From Motiliproteus sp041586615 (GTDB lineage: Bacteria; Pseudomonadota; Gammaproteobacteria; Pseudomonadales; Balneatricaceae): a stretch of DNA of 64,000 nt. This document shows positions 49,772-58,260 of the stretch, in pieces. Position numbers and translations under genes: made by a program. The stretch spans positions 16,684 through 80,683 of the forward strand of contig JBFGZS010000012.1 of assembly GCA_041586615.1 (NCBI GenBank), written 5' to 3'. Below the pieces are notes generated by a model. The model was not told the DNA's origin. It did not search any database and saw only the letters and a program-made list of their open reading frames with translations. Every line of letters starts with the position of its first letter. Positions within the stretch are counted from its first letter, which is position 1.

Positions 49772-52657
49772 ATGTCATACCGGAATAGCCCTCCCTTCAT
49801 AGCGTTGTGCCGACACGCAAGCGTATGGCTGGTGACGGCACTCACGCTGACTGGATGCAATAGCGGGGGAACCTCTGGCAGCGCTTCACCTACCCCAAAC
49901 AGCCAAGCGATTCTTGGCCCTCTTTCTGGTGCCTTGATTCAAGTTTACGACCCCGCGGATATCCTTAAACCGCTAAGTAACGGTATCGTCGCGAACAGTA
50001 ACCTCAATGACCTTCATCAGGCCGGTCGTTTCACTCTGGATCTGCGTGGTATTCCCGATGATCGCTGGTTACTTGTTACTGCAACGGGGGGCTTTGATCT
50101 GGATGCCAATGATGATGGGATCCTGGATGATCAACCCCAATTGAATACCGGTGTGGTTCATGGATTAGCGCGAGCAGGCCAATGGCGTAGCGGGCATGCG
50201 CATGTAACGGCATTGTCAGAGATTGCCTGGCAATTCACAAAATCCGTACGGATGGATTCTGTCGCAATCGAGCAACGATTGAACGCGCTATCTCAGGCGC
50301 TTATCGATCAAGATCTCAACAATGATGGAGGTATCGATGCCTCCGACCTCGCTCAATTCCGTCCCGATAACAGGCAAAGTTTACGCTTTGAGTATGAGGA
50401 ATTATTGCCTGACGATGATGCAGGCCATACAACATTGATCGAGCAAATTCATACAGGGGCTAATGATGCCCAGCGGCTGTCGCTACTTGAAGGTCGGTTC
50501 GGTATGGAGCCCTGGCGTCATCCCATAAATGTGGCACCTACCGCCTTCGCAGGTGACGATCGCACTCTCTCTCCTGGCAGTGAGGTCGTGCTCGTGGGCA
50601 GCGGTAGCGATCCAGAACACGGGGCAATAACGGCGGCATGGAGACAGGTCGCCGGAGAACCGGTCACCCTGCAGGATAGCAACAGCCTGCGAGCCCGCTT
50701 TACTCTACCGCTTGTCGCGGCTGGCGAACGACTCGTCTTTGAATTCACGACGAGCGATAATGCCGGGCTCTCGACATCAGACTTGGTTGTTATCACCGCG
50801 GGAAGTTTGCCGCTCAACCCTTTGAAACTGAGCCAATTTAGCACGACAACCACCACTAGCACCGCCGGTCAACCCGTTACCTTTTCTTGGAATGTCAGCG
50901 GCGATGCCAGTGAATCGCCACGTTGCCTGCTGGATCTTCGAGGCGATGGTGTAAACACTATAACGATCGAGGATTGCCTCACCACGTCAACATATACAAC
51001 CAGTTACCTCTCTTCCGGTATTTACCTGCCTCGATTGCACCTGCTGAATCAAGACGCGACTATTGACGAGAAACACCTTACCTTCACCGTGTCTGGTGCG
51101 ATCACCTTGAATATTGCAACACCTCAGGCCAGTGGCTTTCACGATAGTACTGTGGATATCAACCTGGGGGTGACCGCAACGTTTGAGGTGTCTTCGGCGA
51201 TTGCAGAGATTGATGGGCAACAGACAGTATTACTATTTAATCCGGCTGCGATCTGTTCCCGTGGAGGGTGCCGCCCCGGTTTTTCAGGCCAGCTTAAACT
51301 GATGGATTCCTTGCCGGGACAACGACTGCTCCATGTGACGGTCAAGGATGTGACCGGACAGGAAGGCCATGCTTATCGGTATTTCACGCTCGATTCGCCG
51401 CCGACGCTCACCTTAACGGCCCCCTTGGATGATTCTTTAGCCAATCCTCAGACGCGAATTACCGCCAGCTGTGAGGACGATGACATAGACAGCTCACCCC
51501 ATATCGAAGTTTTACTCCCACCAAGTAATAGTTCGTTGGTTCCTGCTGGGTTATCTCAAATCGATCAGAGTATCGACTTATCTGCAGCAGAGGGGAGCAG
51601 CCGTACCTTGACGGTCCGTTGCCGCGACTCCGTTGGCCAGATTACAAACATGCAGAGGCGGATTCATATTGAAAGCAGCGATGCAATGAGCGTGATATTG
51701 ACCGTTGATGGCCCTATTCTCGACATCAACAACAATAAGGTGCTGTACAAGGTTCACCAAGACGACGGTGATCAACTTTGGATTCAGGACCGCAGTAGCC
51801 TGACTCGTAGCCAGATCCCTGTTGCTGCGGGAAAACGGGTTACCGATTCACGCGCATTTTTGACGCCTATTGGTGCGATATTCGTTGCTCAGGATGCAGC
51901 AGGTACGGTCCTTTCTGCACGAATTTACCACTGGCGTCATGGAGCCCTGTCCGAAGGTATACAACCCAATTCGACCCACTCCTTGGAAGTGACTGGCGAC
52001 TATGCCATTTGGAGCCGCGGGTTAACCTTGGAACGCTATCAGTTTTCCACCGGCCAGACCACACGGATATCCGCCAATGCAGGTAACTGGAAGAATGCCA
52101 TCACGGCAACAGGGCAGGTCTTTTGGTGGGAAAGCGGGACCTACGATATCTACCATTATGTGAATGGTACCGTTAGTCACCTGACGGATGATGTTGATAG
52201 CCTGCTTTGGAACTCCTATGTGATCTCAGATGGCACGTTCACACTATACCGCAAGCACACCAAGTGCTGTAGCGCACAAAAGTATACTTTAATGCTCCAT
52301 CATCAGGGTCTGGAACAAGCATTAACCCAAGAAAGGGACACCGATATATCCCCGGGACCTGATTACCGGTTAGATAGCGGCTGGATTGCCTACACCGACA
52401 TCGGAAATTTAGGGCAAAAGCATGTCTGGCGGCGGAGTCCATCGGGGAGCAGCGTGCAACTAACCTTTTTCGGCACCGATTCGCGTGTCGATAACGTAGG
52501 AAGCACCGGCGAAGTATTGCTGACGCAAGGTCAGCGCCGATACCGCGCCATTGAATCACAACCATTAGAAGATATAGGTAGCACTATCGGTAAAAGCTAT
52601 TGGCTGAATGAAGGATGGCTGTTAACGATAGGCCGCCACTTATTAGAATTGCCTTGA
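49772..52657 (+). CDS. Large lipoprotein with EF-hand-like loop, PKD/Ig-like region and beta-rich C terminus
   Basis: A 961-residue precursor. The signal peptide ends in a lipobox, LTGC, with Cys near residue 28, so it is lipid-anchored. Residues about 180-195 carry DQDLNNDGGIDASDL, an EF-hand/dockerin-like calcium loop. About 250-345 resembles a PKD/Ig-like domain (VAPTAFAGDDRTLSPGSEVV, WRQVAGEPVTLQDSN), the typical Asn-x-x-Pro-x-x-x-Ala-Gly-x-Asp start. The middle has further beta domains, and the C-terminal 300 residues have repeated short strands with Trp, like a TolB-type propeller. ATG 49772 has AAGGA upstream. Base composition is nearer 50 percent GC than the neighbours. An internal fragment of a paralogue exists at 13051. 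A surface binding or adhesion role is inferred. Confidence 0.85.
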   Translation: MSYRNSPPFIALCRHASVWLVTALTLTGCNSGGTSGSASPTPNSQAILGPLSGALIQVYDPADILKPLSNGIVANSNLNDLHQAGRFTLDLRGIPDDRWLLVTATGGFDLDANDDGILDDQPQLNTGVVHGLARAGQWRSGHAHVTALSEIAWQFTKSVRMDSVAIEQRLNALSQALIDQDLNNDGGIDASDLAQFRPDNRQSLRFEYEELLPDDDAGHTTLIEQIHTGANDAQRLSLLEGRFGMEPWRHPINVAPTAFAGDDRTLSPGSEVVLVGSGSDPEHGAITAAWRQVAGEPVTLQDSNSLRARFTLPLVAAGERLVFEFTTSDNAGLSTSDLVVITAGSLPLNPLKLSQFSTTTTTSTAGQPVTFSWNVSGDASESPRCLLDLRGDGVNTITIEDCLTTSTYTTSYLSSGIYLPRLHLLNQDATIDEKHLTFTVSGAITLNIATPQASGFHDSTVDINLGVTATFEVSSAIAEIDGQQTVLLFNPAAICSRGGCRPGFSGQLKLMDSLPGQRLLHVTVKDVTGQEGHAYRYFTLDSPPTLTLTAPLDDSLANPQTRITASCEDDDIDSSPHIEVLLPPSNSSLVPAGLSQIDQSIDLSAAEGSSRTLTVRCRDSVGQITNMQRRIHIESSDAMSVILTVDGPILDINNNKVLYKVHQDDGDQLWIQDRSSLTRSQIPVAAGKRVTDSRAFLTPIGAIFVAQDAAGTVLSARIYHWRHGALSEGIQPNSTHSLEVTGDYAIWSRGLTLERYQFSTGQTTRISANAGNWKNAITATGQVFWWESGTYDIYHYVNGTVSHLTDDVDSLLWNSYVISDGTFTLYRKHTKCCSAQKYTLMLHHQGLEQALTQERDTDISPGPDYRLDSGWIAYTDIGNLGQKHVWRRSPSGSSVQLTFFGTDSRVDNVGSTGEVLLTQGQRRYRAIESQPLEDIGSTIGKSYWLNEGWLLTIGRHLLELP

Positions 52658-53147
52658 CGCGGTCTTTCATTGCGCCGACCTATCTATCATTAAAACGTCT
52701 GGCGCGATGGGCAATCTGACGGGCCACCACACCGAAAGGGCGCCCCCTAGACGCGAAGAGAACAGCACCAGTCATGCGTTTTGCCTGTCTCGCCTCATAG
52801 CGAAGTGACCGCAAAGATACTGCCGACCAAAGCAGACGAGACCCCGCCAGCATGGTCACTGGATGCGACTTTGCGGTCACTCAGGTCGAGATGCCCTAGC
52901 CAGCGACAGCAAACAACACAAAGCTGCCGCTCATCTAGGGGCGGACGTAAAATTCGGAAAAAATCGTACGCTAAGAAATTTTATGAGCCACGCAGTCCTA
53001 ATCTTCTCTTCTCCCATATCTGCTGAGCACCTCTTAAGTTGCCAGCGGCTACGTAGCAAGACCGGCCCATGCGGAAACCATCGATAACCAACTCAGGTCT
53101 GGTGACGGGAGTGCTTAGCCCACCTATTCAAATTCGAGACGCTTCAA
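52658..53147. other. Gene-free spacer with the intact palindromic element
   Basis: 490 bases between convergent genes. It contains the element at 52804-52881. No supported coding frame is seen. Confidence 0.55.
52804..52881. repeat. 78-bp palindromic element, right copy
   Basis: Bounded by a perfect 13-bp inverted repeat (AGTGACCGCAAAG and CTTTGCGGTCACT). The interior matches the partial copy at 49480. The two copies flank the large lipoprotein gene in the same orientation. Confidence 0.75.
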
Positions 53148-53507
53148 TCACAATCCCTTTACGCAGGCATAAGCAGCGTCCACATTCTCTATGACGGTCT
53201 TCCGGGTTTCGTTCGGAAGCTGCCTCATGGAAAAAGTAAGTTCACCCCGAAGCGCATAAAGTGTCATATCCGCTGTTGGGATGTCGTTCCTCATGATGGC
53301 GTTGGATATTTGGTCTAGATGAGTCATCTTGAATTCCTTTTCGACGTGTGTCACTGCGGCGATGTCCTCATTAGCCAGACCCGTCACGAATATTAGGTCT
53401 ACCTTCTCCTTGCACTTAATCGCTGAATCACTAGCCAGCGCAGGCGAGACTACGAGAAAAGTGAACGTTGCTGCGACGGCAATGGCGCCTCTACGACTTT
53501 TGCTCAT
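53148..53507 (-). CDS. Small secreted protein of unknown function
   Basis: A 119-residue precursor with a signal peptide (positive n-region KSRRG, hydrophobic AIAVAATFTFLVV, cleavage near ALA-SD). The mature part is about 93 residues, helical, with two cysteines (IKCKEK and YACVKGL) that could form a disulfide. I do not recognise the family. ATG 53507 is chosen for the signal peptide and the GGGGAG site. It is convergent with the large lipoprotein gene. Confidence 0.75.
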   Translation of the reverse strand: MSKSRRGAIAVAATFTFLVVSPALASDSAIKCKEKVDLIFVTGLANEDIAAVTHVEKEFKMTHLDQISNAIMRNDIPTADMTLYALRGELTFSMRQLPNETRKTVIENVDAAYACVKGL

Positions 53508-53877
53508 GCTATTTTCTCCCCATTCTTCCAAAACCGACTACAACACTAATAGCCACGGGCCGTATTGTGCGCGCATAAATGATACAAATTTAAGATAGGA
53601 CAAATTTAGCACCTACGGCATTTATGAGAATCCATAATTCTAGTTCGGCAGGTCCCTGGTTAAAGGATCGTCAGCGGCAAGAATGTGTTGGTAGTTGCCG
53701 ATCAACGGGCCTCAAACTTCGTAACCAGTGTGACCACTCTGTAGATACAGCGGTCAATAGCCGAGGCCGCCTCAACAGTTAACTCATACATAGCTTTTTT
53801 ATCCGCGCTGAATGCCGGCTATCTTGTTTATGACCATCGGGTTTACGACTCCCGGGTTTAGGACTATAAAGAGCGGT
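53508..53877. other. Divergent spacer with short duplications
   Basis: Upstream of both the small secreted protein and the N-formylglutamate amidohydrolase. A 16-base-period duplication (ACAAATTTA) lies at 53584-53610 and a 15-bp one at 53838-53867. No gene is seen. Confidence 0.5.
53838..53867. repeat. 15-bp x 2 tandem duplication
   Basis: CGGGTTTACGACTCC is followed by CGGGTTTAGGACTAT, ten bases before the amidohydrolase start. The 3' half has diverged. Confidence 0.65.
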
Positions 53878-54723
53878 ATGGAACCGATAGTTGACACCGA
53901 CAATGCAGCCCTGCTGCTTCCGACCGATCCGCCACCCTTCCAGGTGATTAATCCCGAAGGCAGCAGCCCCTTGCTCCTGGTCTGCGACCATGCCTCGAAC
54001 CGAATCCCCGCCCATTTAGACAATCTGGGTTTGGATGCGCGAACACTGAACGACCATATTGCCTGGGATCCGGGTGCGGCCACCGTGGTCAGGATTATTG
54101 CCGCGCGCCTGAATTGTCGCGCCGTGCTGTCGAACTATTCACGGCTGTTAATCGACGTCAACCGCGACCCGAAAACCGAGGCCGCCTCCTCCATCCCTAA
54201 AGTCAGCGACGGGCGCTGTATTCCTGGCAACCTGGTGCTGTCCGACCGTGAGATCAATGCCAGAATTGAGTCCCTGTTTAACCCCTACCATGCCGAGATT
54301 GAGCGTCAGCAGCAGAGCCTGATGAGCCAAGGTAAACCACCGGCACTTTTTTCGGTACATACCTTTACCGCCGCCATGCAGGGGGAAAGCCTGCTGCGCC
54401 CCTGGCACGCCGGCATGTTATGGAACCAGGATCCACGCATAGCGCATCCGCTGATGGCCTGGCTGCGACAGCATGACCACCTGACGATTGGCGACAACCA
54501 ACCTTACTCCGCGCGCGAGGTCGCTTATACCATCGATCGCCACGGCCACGATCGCGGTATCGCCAACTGTGCCATCGAGATACGCCAAGACGTGCTGATC
54601 GACCAGGCGGAAGCACTCTGGTGGGGCGGCATGCTGGCGGACGGTCTCGAGCGGGTACTTAATAATCCGGATCTGTATCGTTATCAGTTCTACAGCGATG
54701 CGGGCCTGAGCATGCGGGAATAG
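53878..54723 (+). CDS. N-formylglutamate amidohydrolase-family protein
   Basis: A 281-residue zinc hydrolase of the FGase family. LLLVCDHASNRIPAHLDNLGL is the diagnostic metal-binding N-terminal motif; SRLLIDVNRDP and FSVHTFTAAM complete the active site. Classical members release formate from N-formylglutamate in histidine degradation, but no hut genes are present. A YbdK-type ligase gene follows by 81 bases. Such pairs belong to the amidoligase/peptidase associations described for GCS2-like enzymes, where the hydrolase acts on small peptides or amides. Start 53878 is preferred to 53812, which precedes the family N terminus. Confidence 0.88.
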   Translation: MEPIVDTDNAALLLPTDPPPFQVINPEGSSPLLLVCDHASNRIPAHLDNLGLDARTLNDHIAWDPGAATVVRIIAARLNCRAVLSNYSRLLIDVNRDPKTEAASSIPKVSDGRCIPGNLVLSDREINARIESLFNPYHAEIERQQQSLMSQGKPPALFSVHTFTAAMQGESLLRPWHAGMLWNQDPRIAHPLMAWLRQHDHLTIGDNQPYSAREVAYTIDRHGHDRGIANCAIEIRQDVLIDQAEALWWGGMLADGLERVLNNPDLYRYQFYSDAGLSMRE

Positions 54724-54804
54724 GTCAGGCAAGCGAGAACCAGGGCACACGCCCTTCTCTCGACCCGTTGCTTGTCCGCCCTATCACCACAGAGGATGGG
54801 GGCC

Positions 54805-55944
54805 ATGAGCCACACCTATACGCCACCCGAGTTCACTATCGGTATCGAAGAGGAATACCTGCTAGTCGACTTGGCGTCACGGCAACTGGCGGTCGATCCT
54901 CCCGAAGCGCTGTTTAACGCCTGCGCGAAAGCGCTGCCCAATCAAGTCACACACGAATTTTTACGGGCGCAGATCGAGATCGGCACCCCGGTGTGCGACA
55001 GCATCGGTGTCGCCCGCGAGCACCTATTGCGCTCACGCAACCAGTTGAGTGAGCTGGCCGCCTCGTACGGCCTGGGAATTATTGCCGCCTCAACACACCC
55101 CTTTGCCCATTGGTATGAACAGACCCATACGCCGCTGGAGCGCTACGACAACCTGGCCGAGGACCTGCAGGGCGTTGCCAGACGGCTGCTGACCTGTGGC
55201 ATGCATGTCCATATTGGTATTGCGGATAGCGACCTGCGCATCGACCTGATGAATCAGGTCAGCTACTTTCTGCCTCATCTTCTGGCCCTCAGTACCTCTT
55301 CGCCGTTCTGGGGCGGCGAAGACACGGGGCTTAACTCTTACCGCCTGTCTGTCTTCAACGAACTGCCCCGTACCGGCTTACCGCACCGATTCACCAGCGC
55401 CGCAGACTACGAACGCCATGTTCGCACGCTGGTCGAATCCGGTGTGATCAAGGATGCGTCGATGATCTGGTGGGACATTCGCCCCTCGCTGCGCTACCCC
55501 ACGCTGGAAATGCGAATTACCGATGTCTGCACCCGACTCGACGATGCCGCCACGTTGGCAGCCCTCTACCTGGCCACCCTGCACATGCTGTATCGGCTGC
55601 GACTGCGTAATCAACGCTGGCGGGAATACTCGCCCATGCTGATTCAGGAAAACCGCTGGCGTGCACAGCGCTACGGGATCGACAGAGGCCTGATCGATTT
55701 CGGGCAAAGCCGCATTGTCGGCTTCCCAACCCTCGTGGACGAATGGCTGGAACTTATCGCGGAGGATGCGCAAGCACTGGGCTGTGAACGCGAAGTGCGC
55801 CAGGCAACCGCTATCGTCCAACGCGGCACCAGTGCCCATCATCAACGCACAGCCTACCAGACCGCCCTCGCCAAGGGGCACACCCCACGGGAGAGCCTTA
55901 AATCCGTGGTTGACGGGTTACTCGCCACCACGATCGAAGGTTAA
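54805..55944 (+). CDS. YbdK-type carboxylate-amine ligase (glutamate-cysteine ligase family 2)
   Basis: A 379-residue GCS2-family enzyme that forms an amide or peptide bond at a carboxylate with ATP. FTIGIEEEYLLVD is the ATP/metal motif at the N terminus; CGMHVHIGI, LALSTSSPFWGG and the C-terminal MRITDVCTR are conserved. E. coli YbdK (372) has weak glutamate-cysteine ligase activity and an unknown true role. AGAGGA lies eight bases before ATG 54805. Linked with the amidohydrolase; no ATP-grasp partner gene is seen. Confidence 0.92.
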   Translation: MSHTYTPPEFTIGIEEEYLLVDLASRQLAVDPPEALFNACAKALPNQVTHEFLRAQIEIGTPVCDSIGVAREHLLRSRNQLSELAASYGLGIIAASTHPFAHWYEQTHTPLERYDNLAEDLQGVARRLLTCGMHVHIGIADSDLRIDLMNQVSYFLPHLLALSTSSPFWGGEDTGLNSYRLSVFNELPRTGLPHRFTSAADYERHVRTLVESGVIKDASMIWWDIRPSLRYPTLEMRITDVCTRLDDAATLAALYLATLHMLYRLRLRNQRWREYSPMLIQENRWRAQRYGIDRGLIDFGQSRIVGFPTLVDEWLELIAEDAQALGCEREVRQATAIVQRGTSAHHQRTAYQTALAKGHTPRESLKSVVDGLLATTIEG

Positions 55945-56244
55945 CCAAGCGACCGGCTACGCCGCCCTTCTGTAAAATGATTGTAAAACCAACAAAGCCA
56001 GTAAACATAAGGCTTCCCACCGAGTCCAACCTGTAGCAAAGCCCGTAAAAACAGGAATCGCGGGGGCTAGCCAAAAAAATCGGCAACTACACTTAAGTAG
56101 AGACTGAATAAAAAATGGAAGGACCGCCACCGAACAAGGCAATCCGTGTAACCAAGCTGCATCGCGGCTTTGCCGTCTGAGCACGGCTCGCGAGACGGGC
56201 TTTTTCCGGCAGTAGCCCAGCCGTCAGAGTGAAAGGTAAATTTT
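55945..56244. other. Upstream region of the prkA operon
   Basis: 300 bases without a supported gene. Hydrophobic open frames on the minus strand lack ribosome sites and family features. No sigma-54 consensus is seen. Confidence 0.5.
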
Positions 56245-58170
56245 ATGAATATCTTCAGTAACTTCAAGACCCGCTACGAATCCACCTTGGAGGAAGAGAT
56301 GAGCCTGCAGGAGTACCTGGAGCTCTGTAAAAAGGACTCTTGCGCCTACGCCTCGGCATCCGAACGCCTGTTGAAGGCCATCGGCGAACCCGAAATGGTC
56401 GATACGGCACGGGACCCGCGTTTAAGCCGTATTTTTTCCAATAAGCTGCTTAAGCGCTACCCCAGCTTCAGCGCCGAGTTCCACGGCATGGAGGAAGCCA
56501 TCGAGCAGATCGTTTCCTATTTTAAACATGCCGCTCAGGGGCTGGAGGAGAAGAAACAGATCCTGTATTTACTGGGGCCTGTCGGCGGTGGTAAGTCCTC
56601 ACTCGCCGAGCGACTGAAAGAACTCATGGAACAGATTCCGTTTTATGCCATCAAAGGTTCACCCATCAATGAATCACCGCTATGCCTGTTCAACCCCGCC
56701 GAAGACGCCGATATCCTGACGGAAGAGTACAACATTCCGCGCCGTTACCTACGCGGCGTCATGTCGCCCTGGGCCGTGAAACGGCTGCACGAATACAAAG
56801 GCGACATCACACAGTTTCGCGTGATCAAACTCTACCCCTCTATCCATGATCAGATCGCCGTCTCAAAAACCGAACCCGGCGATGAAAACAATCAGGATAT
56901 CTCCAGCCTGGTCGGTAAGGTCGACATCCGTATGCTGGAAGAGTTTGCACAACACGACCCCGATGCCTACAGCTTTTCCGGCGGCCTGTGTAAAGCCAAC
57001 CAGGGCATCATGGAATTCGTGGAGATGTTCAAGGCGCCGATCAAAGTGCTTCACCCTCTGCTGACCGCCACCCAGGAAGGCAATTACAACAGTACCGAGG
57101 GTATGGGGTCCATCCCCTTCGAAGGCGTTATCCTGGCGCACTCCAACGAATCGGAATGGCAGACGTTCCGTAACAACAAGACCAACGAGGCCTTTATCGA
57201 CCGGGTATACATCGTCAAGGTTCCCTATTGCCTGCGTGTTACCGAGGAGATCCGCATCTACGGCAAATTACTCGAGCATAGCTCGTTGGCAAAATCGCCT
57301 TGTGCGCCAGACACCTTGAAAATGCTGGCACAGTTCACGGTACTGTCACGCCTGAATGAACCTGAAAATTCGAGCATTTTCTCTAAAATGCGCATTTACG
57401 ATGGTGAAAACCTGAAAGATACCGATCCGAAAGCCAAGTCCATCCAGGAATACCGCGACAGCGCCGGGGTCAACGAGGGCATGAACGGGCTCTCGACCCG
57501 CTTTGCCTTCAAGATACTCTCCAAGGTCTTCAATTTCGACGCAACGGAAGTCGCGGCCAACCCGGTCCATCTCCTGCACGTCCTGGAGCGCGAGATCGAA
57601 CAGCAGCAGTTCCCACAGGAGGTGCACGACCGCTATATCCGTTTCATCAAAGAGTTTCTGGCACCCAAATACATCGAATCGCTGGGCAAGGAGATCCAGA
57701 CCGCCTACCTCGAGTCCTATTCCGAGTACGGACAGAATATCTTCGACCGCTACGTCACCTATGCCGACCTGTGGATCCAGGATCAGGAATATCGTGACCC
57801 CGAAACCGGCGATATTCTCGACAGACCCGCGATCAACGACGAGCTGGAAAAAATCGAGAAGCCTGCCGGGATCAGTAATCCGAAAGATTTCCGTCACGAA
57901 ATCGTCAACTTTGTCCTGCGCGCGCGCGCCAACAACCACGGCAACAACCCTGCCTGGATGAGTTACGAGAAAATGCGTTCGGTCATTGAGAAGAAAATGT
58001 TCTCCAATACCGAAGACCTGCTACCGGTTATCTCCTTCAACGCCAAATCGTCCGCCGACGATCAGAACAAGCACGCCGAATTCGTCAAACGCATGATCGA
58101 ACGGGGCTACACCGAGAAACAGGTCCGCCTGCTGTCCGAATGGTATATCCGTGTACGTAAATCTCAGTAA
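56245..58170 (+). CDS. prkA: PrkA-type serine protein kinase (YeaG)
   Basis: A 641-residue AAA+-like protein kinase. The N-terminal PrkA AAA domain has a Walker A LLGPVGGGKSSLAERL (near residue 110) and the conserved LYPSIHDQIAVSKTEPGDENNQD-like segment is present in split form (PSIHDQIAVSKTEPGD). The C-terminal PrkA domain ends VRLLSEWYIRVRKSQ. The length equals E. coli YeaG (644). It forms the well-known unit with yeaH and spoVR, linked to nitrogen starvation and stationary-phase survival in enterobacteria. AAAGG precedes the ATG. Confidence 0.96.
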   Translation: MNIFSNFKTRYESTLEEEMSLQEYLELCKKDSCAYASASERLLKAIGEPEMVDTARDPRLSRIFSNKLLKRYPSFSAEFHGMEEAIEQIVSYFKHAAQGLEEKKQILYLLGPVGGGKSSLAERLKELMEQIPFYAIKGSPINESPLCLFNPAEDADILTEEYNIPRRYLRGVMSPWAVKRLHEYKGDITQFRVIKLYPSIHDQIAVSKTEPGDENNQDISSLVGKVDIRMLEEFAQHDPDAYSFSGGLCKANQGIMEFVEMFKAPIKVLHPLLTATQEGNYNSTEGMGSIPFEGVILAHSNESEWQTFRNNKTNEAFIDRVYIVKVPYCLRVTEEIRIYGKLLEHSSLAKSPCAPDTLKMLAQFTVLSRLNEPENSSIFSKMRIYDGENLKDTDPKAKSIQEYRDSAGVNEGMNGLSTRFAFKILSKVFNFDATEVAANPVHLLHVLEREIEQQQFPQEVHDRYIRFIKEFLAPKYIESLGKEIQTAYLESYSEYGQNIFDRYVTYADLWIQDQEYRDPETGDILDRPAINDELEKIEKPAGISNPKDFRHEIVNFVLRARANNHGNNPAWMSYEKMRSVIEKKMFSNTEDLLPVISFNAKSSADDQNKHAEFVKRMIERGYTEKQVRLLSEWYIRVRKSQ

Positions 58171-58260
58171 ACAGGTGCGCGATCTGCCTGCTAAGACCCC
58201 TGCTGTAACCAACATCGGGGCTATCGGGCAGGATCATCTGGCTGTAGAAGAGGGCGAGAC

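Noticed and set aside
52804..52881. Integron attC site
   Set aside because: It is palindromic and flanks a gene, but I cannot find the GTTRRRY and RYYYAAC core boxes that define attC, and no integrase is present.
55957..56184. Hydrophobic 75-residue minus-strand frame upstream of prkA
   Set aside because: No ribosome site or homology; hydrophobicity comes from base composition.
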